Of a DNA stretch of 64,000 nt, positions 34,520-44,838 are shown in pieces. Under the pieces are notes generated by a model, which did not search any database, was not told the origin of the DNA, and worked only from the letters and a program-made list of their open reading frames with translations. The stretch's first letter is position 1, and each line of letters starts with the position of its first letter. The stretch spans positions 62,121,590-62,185,589 of the forward strand of contig NC_044980.1 in the NCBI RefSeq assembly GCF_008728515.1. Reading direction: 5' to 3'. This DNA is from Papio anubis (Eukaryota > Chordata > Mammalia > Primates > Cercopithecidae). The position numbers were made by a program, and so were the translations under genes.

Positions 34520-36288
34520 GCTTCAAAGAGAATCAAATACCTAGGAATCCAACTTACAAGGGATGGTATGACCCCTTCAAGGAGAAATCACAAACCACCG
34601 CTCAGTGAAATAAAAAAGAGGACACAAACAAATGGAAGAATTACACCACGCTCATGGATAGGAAGAATCAATGCCGTGAAAATGGTATTACACGTCTGTT
34701 GCGACTTATATAGATTCAATGCCATCCCCATCAAGCTACTAATGAGTTTCTTCACAGAATTGGAAAAACTGCTTTAAAAGTTCATATGGAACCAAAAAGA
34801 GCCTCAAGATTCTCAAGACAATCCGGTCGTTAAACAAAAGCTGGAGGCATCACGCCATCTGACTTCGTAAACTATACTCACAAGGCTACAGTAACCAAAA
34901 CAGCATGGTACTGGGTACCAAAACAGATATAGACCAATGGAACAGAACAGAGTCCCCAGAAATAATACCACACATCTACAGCTACCTCGGACTTTGGACA
35001 AACCTTGAGAAAAAACAAGAAATGGGGAAAGGATTCCCCTATTTAATAAATGGTGCTGGGAAAATTGGCTAGCCATCAGTAGAAAGCTGAAACTGATCCT
35101 TTCCTTACTCCTTATAATGAAAATTAATTCAAGATGGATTGAGACCAAAATGCTAGACCTAATACCGCTAAAAATCCTAGAGGAAAACCTAGGTAGTACC
35201 CATTCAGGCTTTCATAGGCATAAAAAGACTTCATGTCTAAAACACCAAAAGCAACGCAGCAAAAGCTAAAATTGACAAATGGGATCTAATTAACTAAAGA
35301 GCTTCTGCACAGCAAAAAGAAACCACCATCAGAGTGAACAGGCAACTCCACAGAATGGGAGAAAATTTTGCAATCTACTCATCTCGACAAAGGGCTAATA
35401 TCATCCAGAACCTACAGCAACTCCAACAAATTTACAAGAAAAAAAAAAAACAAAACAACCCCATCAAAGGATATGAACAGACATTTTCAAAAGAGGACAT
35501 TCATACAGCCAACAGACATATGAAAAATGCTCATCATCCCTGGGCCACTTGCAGGTCGCAAATCAAAACCACAATGAGATACCATCTCACACCAAAGTTA
35601 GAATGGCGACTATTAAAAGTCAGGAACAACAGGTGCTGGAGAGGATGTGGAGAAATAGGAACACTTTTACACTGTTGGTGGGATTGTAAACTAGTTCAAC
35701 CATTATGGAAAACAGTATGGCGATTCCTCAAGGATCTAGAAGTAGATGTACCATATGACCCAGCCATCCCATTACTGGGGATATACCCAGTGATTATAAA
35801 TTATGCTGCTATAAAGACACATGCACACGTGTATGTTTTATTGCAGCATCTTGCCCACAATAGCAAAGACTGGAACTCAACCTGCAAATGTCCATCAGTG
35901 ACAGATTGGATTAAGAAAATGTGGCACATATACCATGGAATACTATGCAGCCATAAAAGTGATGAGCTGGTATCCTTTGTAGGACATGGATGCAGCTGGA
36001 AACCATCATCTAGCAAACTATCACAAGAACAGAAAACCAAACACCGCATGTTCTCAATTATATGGGAACTGAACAACGAGATCACTTGGACTCAGGAAGG
36101 GGAACATCACACACCGGGGCCTATCATGAGTGGGGAGGGGAGGGATTGCATTGGGGAGTTATACCCGATGTAAATGACGAGTTGATGGGTGCAGCAGACC
36201 AACATGGCACAAGCATACATATGTAACAAACCTGCATGTTATGCACATGTATTCTGGCTAACTTAAGTATAATAATAATAAATAAATT
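34520..36288 (+). mobile_element. 5'-truncated Old World monkey L1 (copy 2), indel-rich
   Basis: It starts inside the ORF2 reverse-transcriptase region (CTTCAAAGAGAATCAAATAC) and runs through the ORF2 C-terminus (279-codon opening at 35334-36173 shows the CWRGCGEIGTLLHC Cys motif) to the 3' UTR and an (AAT)nAAATAAAT tail. Against copy 1 the substitution level is low, but 1-3 base insertions and deletions recur through the copy (e.g. near 34560, 35210, 35395, 35850, 36235), which kills the frames. Copy and flank are in the same orientation as copy 3. Confidence 0.92.
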
Positions 36289-36302
36289 AAAAATTTTAGT
36301 GG

Positions 36303-36720
36303 ATAACTCTTTACCTTCAAACCAAAGTTCTAATCTTTAGTAGAGCATCTAAGGCCCTTTATGTTATGGCTCTTTCCACCCTAATTTTTGACCATTAGTT
36401 CTCCCCTTTCCCACCCACACTACCTCCTACACACATAGGCACCTATAATCAAGTCATACTCAATTAGCCACAATTCCTAAAATATACAACTATATTGTTT
36501 TTATGATTTGCTTTTTCTTTATCTATACTACTTTCCCTCTCATGTTGATGAAATCTGACCTACTTTACAAGTCCACAAATCCTAGTTCAAATATAACCTC
36601 TTCTTAAAACCTTACATGACTTCTTTCCTCCCCTCTCCTATTCTCTTCCCCCTACTGCCCCTGGAAAGATTGTAGCCTTCTTCTGGTTACCTCACCAGGA
36701 CATTTCTGTTCCCTACAGAG
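36303..36720 (+). mobile_element. L2 LINE, 3' portion of the split copy
   Basis: L2 wording resumes: TCTAAGGCCCTTTATGTTAT, CTTTCCACCCTAATTTTTGA, TTCAAATATAACCTCTTCTT and GACTTCTTTCCTCCCC. The order fits as the continuation of 32170-32640. Confidence 0.6.
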
Positions 36721-36724
36721 CCAG

Positions 36725-36910
36725 AACTTGGAAAATGTATTCTGCAAAGTACCAAATGGCAAATATTTTAGACTTTGAGGGCCACTACATGTATTTGTTG
36801 CATATTCTTCTCCATTTTTTTTAAACCTTTTAAAATATAAAATTCCTTCTTAGCTTAGGGACCAAGCAAAAACATGCTGCAGTTGGCTGCAGTTTTCTGC
36901 TCTCACCCTT
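36725..36910 (-). mobile_element. Degenerate hAT-family MER copy
   Basis: GGCAAATATTTTAGACTTTG with GAGGGCCACTACATG corresponds to the left half of the 28292 element. The right half is much decayed. Confidence 0.45.
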
Positions 36911-37019
36911 AGAGGATAGAGATTATATTTCATTCTTCCACCCCATAGAGTGCCTGTCCCAAGAGTGTGCTCAATAAGGATATGCAGTTATTTAATAATG
37001 AACATAAAATAGTCCATAT

Positions 37020-37180
37020 TATGTGAGTGCTTAAAGTGTGACAGTGACTATTCTAAGAATGTAAAGTAGGTTATATCATTTGGTCTGCACAAATCAGGTT
37101 ATATTGTTAGCACAGTTTCATAGATGAGGTAGTTGAGGCATGGAGAAGTTGAGGGATTTACCAAAGGTCATGCAGCTAAA
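37020..37180 (-). mobile_element. MIR SINE, antisense
   Basis: Antisense MIR features: CACAGTTTCATAGATGAGGT, then GGCATGGAGAAGTTGAGG and CAAAGGTCATGCAGCTAA. Confidence 0.75.
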
Positions 37181-38534
37181 TCTCTTTAAGAAGTTGGAAA
37201 AGGAATGGGACTGGGACAGGAGGCAATTTTATATGTTTATCCTCTGTTGGGGTAGACTCCCCAAAGAGGATAGAATGTCTCTGAGATCAACATACTCAAC
37301 ATCCCTGTCTTTGATGAAAAACAAATGTAGATAGACATGTAGCTACAGAGTCTTCGACATAAAAATTGGATGAGCTTCAAGAATAAGTAACACATCTGTT
37401 CCCTTTTATGTTTATCACACAGTTTAGAGAACATAGCAAAACTGAGTTTCTAAGAGGTTATGTATTATTACTTTTTAAAACATGAAAAGTCTTGAATATA
37501 TTACCATCTTCATATTTTTTTTCTTTAAAATCTAGAGAAATCCTGTTCCTCTTTAAATATAATAATATCCTTCAAACAAAACACTTTGTCTAAACTAGTT
37601 TACTCCAAAAGCATATCTGGTTTTGAGTAAGAAGCTAAGGAAACATATCATTTGAAGCCACATACAAATATTTTGTTGATTTTTTAAATTTTTTGACAAA
37701 AAAGGAAAAGATAATCATCTTTGTGTTTTATAAACAACGTTACCTCATGGCTGAAAGTTTTGTGACAGAGTGAACTAATGTGAGTTTATATTAAAGATTT
37801 TGATGCTGCTTTTTGGAAATCCCAACAGACTAGACTCCTCAGCACAGTGGGATTGGAACTTCAATAATCAATCAAACCATCATCATGAACCAAAATACCC
37901 TCAAAGCAGCTGCAATTTACAATTAAGGGATAATGATCTTTATAGGAAAAATTACAAGGACATAACAGGCACCTGCTGTCAAAATTAGGTTTTTCAAAAA
38001 GCAGAAGCTGTTTCACTGCTGCAACTTTAAGCAATGATTATTATTAGGGCAATTTAAAGCAAATTAGTAGGTGTTTGGAATTCAAAAAAGCAATATATTT
38101 ACATCAAGAACAGTATTGTGAAGACAGTTAATTTTTCCTGCTGGGAATTCAATGTGTTTTATCAAATGGCAACTGTGCCCTTTCCTGCACTGAATTCCAC
38201 CAGCTGGAATGCAGATGCGAGAGAGCAACTCAGAACAGGAGCATTGAATCTGAGGTGCCCAACAAGGACCTATTCTTTGAAATTAGAGAAGTAACTGGCA
38301 TCTAGATATTAATATCTTTGACTTTTAGTCACTGACATTTCTTTTTTCCCCAGAATTTCCTGTTGCTTACGTTATTGTGTTCCTAGGCATTGTTACTGAC
38401 AGCCAAGTAAACACAAAGCAGTGAAATAAACGAAAGAGAAAATGATGTGGTAGCAGCATAAATATGGACTGCAGATAGGTTGTCACTTGGGGGGCATTGC
38501 CTATTCTCACAACTATCATGGTTACCTCTGAGAA
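37181..38534. other. Unassigned sequence
   Basis: No repeat or gene recognised. Confidence 0.4.
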
Positions 38535-38756
38535 TTAAGGAAAATTGGAATTGTAGACGTAGAGCTTCATTCCTTCAAAAATAGGCACTTTGAATGTGTT
38601 CTTCGCTGAGGACACATTGTTCCTAATCACTGGTTCAACACAAATTGGGTCTTGTGGTTGAAAACTGGAGAGGACTGTGTCTCTGTCGCTGACATAGTCA
38701 AGGGACTGGTTGAGAGAAACGTAGGAGGGGTTTGCTACTGAGTCCACGTCCTCAGC
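38535..38756 (-). other. Open segment, possible old exon
   Basis: On the minus strand 73 codons are open from 38756 to a TAA at 38537-38535 (readable residues include NPSYVSLNQSLDYVSDRD). It has no ATG at its start; the first usable start-like codon is GTG at 38747. A pyrimidine-containing stretch and AG (38757-38756) lie just upstream, so a splice acceptor is conceivable, but a TAA sits in frame at 38759. I do not recognise the peptide. The residue composition looks less like translated repeat DNA than most openings here. This is a candidate only. Confidence 0.2.
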
Positions 38757-39105
38757 TTACCTGGCATAAAGCCACACAAAGAATAAAATTAGCCATCACA
38801 CAATGGGGATGAGGTAGAAACTCTTTTCCCTTATTAAATTAAAAAAAGAATTTCTCACATGTTTCACCTGGGGAGCAACAGCACATTCAATGGCAAGTGG
38901 GGCTGAGAGGAATGACTATTTGATTGGTGGACTTGTTCATTTGGTAACGCATTTCTAAAGAGTTGAGCAAATGTTATAGGTAAGCTGGGCATATTTATTT
39001 TACTTGTTACGTATTTTATTTACTAACTTGTTATTTTTTATTGCGTATACAATCAGTGACTCCCTGAGAGGATTATTAACCAGTGGCCAAGTTATGTCAA
39101 TCTTA
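38757..39105. other. Unassigned sequence
   Basis: Nothing recognised. Confidence 0.4.
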
Positions 39106-39109
39106 TTTC

Positions 39110-39345
39110 TGCAGGAGAGCAGTATTATAGAATGATTAAGCAACAAGACTCTAGACCCAGAGATGAGTCTCTAAATGGGTAACGTCAGGCGATTTTTAAT
39201 CTTTCTGTTTCTCAGATTTTGCAACTGTAAAACTGGAATGATAAAACTTGCTTTATAGGAATGTTGTGAAGATTAAATAAGCTAATGACTTAGGCTCAGA
39301 ACAGTACAGGGTGCATAGTAAACACCAATAGATGTTAGCTCTTAT
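39110..39345 (+). mobile_element. MIR SINE, sense
   Basis: Sense MIR features: TTTCTCAGATTTTGCAACTG, TAAAACTGGAATGATAAAAC, TTGTGAAGATTAAATAAGCT and GGGTGCATAGTAAACACCAA. Confidence 0.85.
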
Positions 39346-39469
39346 TGTTACTAGTTTTTGGATCTGCCCCTTTTTCTCCATTCTCACTGTAATGATGCTT
39401 CGGCTACTTGTTAGTTCTTGGCTACACTTTGAAGTCATTCCTCACTGACCTCTCCATACTTAGGATCTT

Positions 39470-39960
39470 CTCAACTGCATTCATCTTACATGCATCTTAC
39501 ATCCTACTGCCAGATTAATCTGGTAGATGGCTAAGGTTTTTACTCTGCTGCTCAAAAAGACTAAACTTAGAAAATAAAGTCTTAATTCCTGTGCTTGGCA
39601 CTGATGACTATACTAGTTTCCACTGTCATTTACCATTGCTGCCTTCTGGGACTTTTCAATCCAGTCAAAATGGACAATTTTTCTCTTCTCCATTTATGTA
39701 CTGCATTCTTCCACCTCCTAGCTTTGCTCATGGAGAACCATCTGCCTGTATCACCTTCCTCTTCACACTCTTCCCTATTTGGCTAAGACTTATTTTTGAA
39801 ACCCACCTCACAAGCCTCTATCTACGGAGACTTCTTGACCCCTTCCATAGTTCCATAAGAGGTAATATACCCTTTCTCCTACCTTTCATACCAATTTATC
39901 TGTATAACTTTTATGTTTCTTCTTATTTTCTGCTATACGTTTTAGTTACTTAAGTACATT
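39470..39960 (+). mobile_element. L2 fragment, sense
   Basis: L2-like wording: TGCCAGATTAATCTGGTAGA, TTTTACTCTGCTGCTCAAAA, TCCTAGCTTTGCTCATGGAG and AACCCACCTCACAAGCCTCT. The 120-codon frame at 39591-39953 is inside it and is not an intact L2 protein. Confidence 0.6.
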
Positions 39961-40240
39961 TATTAGTCATTAGAGCAAATTTATGCTTGATACAACTTCA
40001 GATTTCCTTCACATTTACACAGCACCTTATTCATAACCAGTGCTCAGTGCACACACAATGAGGGAATGAGTGACTCTCCTTGGCTCTTTAGGCACAGCAA
40101 GGGGCTTGCAGCTAATAGGTGTCTTACATGATTTGAAAAAAGAAGCAAAGAAAAAAATTATTCGTTTTCAACCAGCATATTAATTATTCATAGTAAAGCC
40201 TCTCTGACTTTTCAAAGTAAGAATTGCATTTTGAACTTAC
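39961..40240. other. Unassigned sequence
   Basis: Nothing recognised. Confidence 0.4.
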
Positions 40241-40244
40241 AGAA

Positions 40245-40410
40245 ATCACAGGCTTTGGGAGTCCACACAGACCTTAGAGGGAATGGTCCAATCCCCTGTG
40301 GGGAAAACTAAGGCCTAGATGGGGAGAGTGACTAATCCAAGATAAGGTAAGTTATTGATAAAGCTGAGACTGTTAATGAGGTCTGTACTCTCAGGCTAGC
40401 ATGTCTTCTT
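40245..40410 (-). mobile_element. MIR SINE, antisense
   Basis: TGTGGGGAAAACTAAGGCCT, then AGAGTGACTAATCCAAGATA and AAGCTGAGACTG are the antisense MIR body, decayed. Confidence 0.6.
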
Positions 40411-40790
40411 TTCTATTGTCATAAAATCTCTTTGTGGTCTTAGAGTAGTAATCAGAGAGTTTGAATAAAGTCCTTTTCAAACTCTAAAATAATTTTCAAA
40501 GGGAAACGTTATTTATCAGTTATAAAGAAGTTATAATTAGTATAATGGCAAATCTTGAAGGATGAGACAATTTAGACTGCGAAATATTTGTGAAACTTAA
40601 ATACAAGAAATGTTGAAAACTGGGATAGCAAGACATATGTGTACACTGGCTCTTCCTGAATGGCAGTAGCTGACTCACACTTTTCATGCGTATGAGAGTG
40701 TAGAGTCATCTACACACTCACTGCCTTCCCTTCCCTCCATTGCAAAGTCATTGTTTGTTTTTCTCTTTCTCCAAATAGCAACCAGTTATT
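40411..40790. other. Unassigned sequence
   Basis: Nothing recognised. Confidence 0.4.
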
Positions 40791-40794
40791 TTCT

Positions 40795-40920
40795 CAGAGA
40801 AAGATTTTCCTCATCTGTAAAATGTAGATGGTAATTTTTACCTCATTGGATTTATGAGGATTTAAGTGGTTGTGTATGAAGCACCTGATGCAAAGCAAGT
40901 GCTGGGGATTGTTAGTCCAA
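40795..40920 (+). mobile_element. MIR fragment, sense
   Basis: TTTTCCTCATCTGTAAAATG, then CTCATTGGATTTATGAGGAT and GAAGCACCTGATGCAAAGCA. Confidence 0.75.
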
Positions 40921-41715
40921 TTTCCTCTGTCTGCCTGACCAAGAGATAGCAAATGCATCGCATATATGTTCTATTCCCTATTTGAAGACCAGGTTAGACA
41001 ATAAGAATCTTCATAATACTTTCTGAATCCAAAAAGAGCCTTAGCATCCCTTTCAGCACAACATTTTACACAGCTACCATCAATCAGATGGAGTTTACAC
41101 ATGAGAGAATGTATTCGTCATCTCATCCTAGATTATAAACTCTTTGAAGGGATAAGTGAGAGATGATATTTTCCTCTCATTTCTAAATATGGTTCTGCTA
41201 CATCTGTCTGCTTAGTTTCCACCGCATCTCAGTCTAGCACTTTGCCTTCTGACTTTTGTTTTGTTCTGGCTCTAACCATGCTCTTGATTCCTATTTCTTT
41301 TCCCATATTCTAATGTGATTCCAAGAAACCAAAATTGTCATTTACTAGGCTATAGACACATAAAGTTATATTCTGCTGAGCTGACTGTAGTGACTTTGTT
41401 AATTTGTTAGTTTTCCATTTTCTCAAAAGAAAACAAGCATTTCCCTCCATTTTGTTTTTAACAAAGAAAAAAAAAAAAGAAAATATTTTAATCCAAAACA
41501 CAATTTTGAAAGTATAAAGATCTGACTAAAAAACAAAAAAAAAACCGAAAATTAAAAGCTGAATGTGATATTTTGCAGACACTTCCTTATATATCGGAAA
41601 AACATTGGTCTGAACATATTCTCTTTTGAGTTTTGGAAATTCCTTGTGAGTAATATCTACTCCTTAGTAGTGATTCTAAACATGTTAGTTAATATTGTTT
41701 AAAATGATGCAAAGG
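40921..41715. other. Unassigned sequence
   Basis: No family recognised. A-runs are present at 41467-41480 and 41528-41544. Confidence 0.4.
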
Positions 41716-41719
41716 TGGC

Positions 41720-41822
41720 CAATATCCAACATCAGATAGCTGTGCTGAGATTTGAACCCTATTTTGACTGGACCCAAAGTCCCATCCTGTTGACTACCGC
41801 ATAGTACTGTACTGCCTCCCCA
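41720..41822 (-). mobile_element. MIR fragment, antisense
   Basis: GCTGTGCTGAGATTTGAACC and CTACCGCATAGTACTGTACT are the antisense of the MIR 5' region. Confidence 0.6.
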
Positions 41823-41834
41823 GACTAAACTGTC

Positions 41835-41990
41835 TCTCCGTGCCGGTTCTGCCACTTACTGTGTACCTTAGGTAAGTGTTTCACTTTTCCAATCCTCAGT
41901 TGTCTCATCTGTAAAACCAGGAATGTGTCATGAGGGCTTATAGGAAATATTTGTAATGAGTTCTTACTGAGCGCAAGGCATGTGCAAACC
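41835..41990 (+). mobile_element. MIR fragment, sense
   Basis: GTTCTGCCACTTACTGTGTA, CAGTTGTCTCATCTGTAAAA and TAATGAGTTCTTACTGAGCG. It is adjacent to and opposed to the previous MIR. Confidence 0.8.
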
Positions 41991-42332
41991 AGCACAGAAA
42001 TCATCATTAATTTCTCCAAGTGTATTTTCAATGTAAAAAACAAGGAAAATATTTATGCAAATTTTCCACTGGGAAGACAGCATTTTATTTCCTTCTTCTG
42101 GAAGAATGCATGACCTTTGACAAAAATCTCAAACTTAAGCAAAAAATTGCTTAATAAGCTAGAGTTTGTCAGATTTAGTGAGAGATGTAATGATAGATCA
42201 TTTGCATTTGAATTCCTTTTTCTTCCTTTTTAATAAAATAATCATCTTCAAATATTTTATAGAAAGCTAGGATTTAAAAAAAAACAGCCTTAGCCTGAGT
42301 AAATGATAAAAAGGAATTGATTGTAAGTTTTA

Positions 42333-42354
42333 ATTCATTTAATATTAAATGAAT
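42333..42354. other. Perfect 22-bp AT palindrome
   Basis: The half-site ATTCATTTAAT is followed at once by its exact reverse complement, with no spacer. It lies 8 bp from the left duplication of the full-length L1. Confidence 0.95.
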
Positions 42355-42362
42355 ATATAATT

Positions 42363-42376
42363 AAAAGCTTACTTTT
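42363..42376. repeat. Target-site duplication of L1 copy 1 (left)
   Basis: AAAAGCTTACTTTT, repeated exactly at 46904-46917. In the L1 (minus) orientation the site reads TT/AAAA, a consensus L1 endonuclease cut. Confidence 0.88.
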
Positions 42377-42603
42377 TTTTTTTAAATTTATTTATTATTA
42401 TTATACTTTAAGTTGTAGGGTACATGTGCATAACGTGCAGGTTTGTTACATATGTATACTTGTGCCATGTTGGTCTGCTGCACCCATCAACTCGTCATTT
42501 ATATCAAGTATAACTCCCAATGCAATCCCTCCCCCCTCCCCCCTCCCCATGATAGACCCCGGTGTGTGATGTTCCCCTTCCTGAGTCCAAGTGATCTCAT
42601 TGT

Positions 42604-44701
42604 TCAGTTCCCACCTATGAGTGAGAACATGCGGTGTTTGGTTTTCTGTTCTTGTGATAGTTTGCTAAGAATGATGGTTTCCAGCTGCATCCATGTCCCT
42701 ACAAAGGACGCAAACTCATCCTTTTTTATGGCTGCATAGTATTCCATGGTGTATATGTGCCACATTTTCTTAATCCAATCTGTCACTGATGGACATTTGG
42801 GTTGATTCCAAGTCTTTGCTATTGTGAATAGTGCTGCAATAAACATACGTGTGCATGTGTCTTTATAGCAGCATAATTTATAATCCTTTGGGTATATCCC
42901 CAGTAATGGGATGGCTGGGTCATATGGTACATCTACTTCTAGATCCTTGAGGAATCGCCATACTGTTTTCCATAATGGTTGAATTAGTTTACAATCCCAC
43001 CAACAGTGTAAAAGTGTTCCTATTTCTCCACATCCTCTCCAGCACCTGTTGTTTCCTGACTTTTTAATGATCGCCATTCTAACTGGTGTGAGATGGTATC
43101 TCATTGTGGTTTTGATTTGCATTTCTCTGATGGCCAGTGATGATGAGCATTTTTTCATATGTCTGTTGGCTGTATGAATGTCTTCTTTTGAGAAATGTCT
43201 GTTCATATCCTTTGCCCACTTTTTGATGGGGTTGTTTGTTTTTTTCTTGTAAATTTGTTTGAGTTCTTTGTAGGTTCTAGATATTAGCCCTTTGTCAGAT
43301 GAGTAGATTGTAAAAATTTTCTCCCATTCTGTAGGTTGCCTGTTCACTCTGATGGTAGTTTCTTTTGCTGTGCAGAAGCTCTTTAGTTTAATTAGATCCC
43401 ATTTGTCAATTTTAGCTTTTGCTGCCATTGCTTTTGGTGTTTTAGACATGAAGTCTTTGCCCATGCCTATGTCCTGAATGGTTCTACCTAGGTTTTCCTC
43501 TAGGATTTTTATGGTATTAGGTCTAACATTTAAGTCTCTAATCCATCTTGAATTAATTTTCGTATAAGGCGTAAGGAAAGGATTCAGTTTCAGCTTTCTA
43601 CTTATGGCTAGCCAATTTTCCCAGCACCATTTATTAAATAGGGAATCCTTTCCCCATTTCTTGTTTCTCTCAGGTTTGTCAAAGATCAGATGGCTGTAGA
43701 TGTGTGGTATTATTTCTGAGGACTCTGTTCTGTTCCATTGGTCTATATCTCTGTTTTGGTACCAGTACCATGCTGTTTTGGTTACTGTAGCCTTGTAGTA
43801 TAGTTTGAAGTCAGGTAGCGTGATGCCTCCAGCTTTGTTCTTTTGACTTAGGATTGTCTTGGAGATGCGGGCTCTTTTTTGGTTCCATATGAACTTTAAA
43901 GCAGTTTTTTCCAATTCTGTGAAGAAACTCATTGGTAGCTTGATGGGGATGGCATTGAATCTATAAATTACCTTGGGCAGTATGGCCATTTTCACGATAT
44001 TGATTCTTCCTATCCATGAGCATGGTATGTTCTTCCATTTGTTTGTGTCCTCTTTTATTTCACTGAGCAGTGGTTTGTAGTTCTCCTTGAAGAGGTCCTT
44101 TACATCCCTTGTAAGTTGGATTCCTAGGTATTTGATTCTCTTTGAAGCAATTGTGAATGGAAGTTCATTCATGATTTGGCTCTGTGTTTGTCTGTTATTG
44201 GTGTATAAGAATGCTTGTGATTTTTGCACATTAATTTTGTATCCTGAGACTTTGCTGAAGTTGCTTATCAGCTTAAGGAGATTTTGGGCTGAGACAATGG
44301 GGTTTTCTAAATATACAATCATGTCATCTGCAAACAGGGACAATTTGACTTCTTCTTTTCCTAACTGAATACCCCTGATTTCTTTCTCTTGCCTAATTGC
44401 CCTAGCCAGAACTTCCAACACTATGTTGAATAGGAGTGGTGAGAGAGGGCATCCCTGTCTTGTGCCAGTTTTCAAAGGGAATTTTTCCAGTTTTTGCCCA
44501 TTCAGTATGATATTGGCTGTGGGTTTGTCATAAATAGCTCTTATTATTTTGAGATACATTCCATCAATACCGAATTTATTGAGCGTTTTTAGCATGAAGG
44601 GCTGTTGAATTTTGTCAAAAGCCTTTTCTGCATCTAATGAGACAATCATGTGGTTCTTGTCTTTGGTTCTGTTTATATGCTGGATTATGTTTATTGATTT
44701 G
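42604..44701 (-). CDS. L1 ORF2 protein, C-terminal part (RT and Cys-rich domain)
   Basis: ORF2p nicks target DNA and reverse-transcribes L1 RNA (and Alu or other RNAs in trans) at the nick. Here the frame is open from the gap edge (44701) to the stop at 42604, 681 codons counted from an internal Met at 44649 plus ~17 upstream. Visible: motif A region DAEKAFD (residues 6-12 from that Met), GTRQGCPLSPLLFN (62-75), the catalytic FADD box (106-109), the thumb/linker, and the Cys-rich CWRGCGEIGTLLHC (526-539). It ends SLIGGN. The N-terminal endonuclease and early RT (about 577 residues of the usual ~1275) fall in the N gap. I see no frameshift or stop in the visible part. Activity cannot be judged until the gap is filled. 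Confidence 0.95.
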
Positions 44702-44801
44702 NNNNNNNNNNNNNNNNNNNNNNNNNNNNNNNNNNNNNNNNNNNNNNNNNNNNNNNNNNNNNNNNNNNNNNNNNNNNNNNNNNNNNNNNNNNNNNNNNNN
44801 N
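44702..44801. other. 100-N assembly gap inside L1 ORF2
   Basis: Exactly 100 N, the usual placeholder for a gap of unknown size. Left edge is in ORF2 (RT region), right edge is in the ORF1-ORF2 spacer. The corresponding points in copy 3 are about 62537 and 60808, i.e. ~1.73 kb apart, so the gap hides the ORF2 start, the endonuclease domain and part of the RT. Confidence 0.97.
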
Positions 44802-44838
44802 GTTAGTTGATGCAGTTTCTTCCTAGCCTCGATGGTCT

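Noticed and set aside
34116..34544. 142-codon plus-strand frame
   Set aside because: It sits in antisense L1M and crosses into the monkey L1 at 34520, so it is a chance fusion frame.
39591..39953. 120-codon Pro/Ser/Leu-rich frame as a gene
   Set aside because: It falls in an L2-like C/T-rich segment and shows no start context, domain or exon signals.
44087..44368. Open frames on the plus strand across 42.4-46.9 kb
   Set aside because: They are antisense shadows of L1 ORF1/ORF2 or of its GC-rich 5' UTR.
42604..44649. 681-codon open frame as a host gene
   Set aside because: It is the C-terminal part of L1 ORF2, with FADD box and Cys-rich end, inside a clearly bounded L1 insertion.
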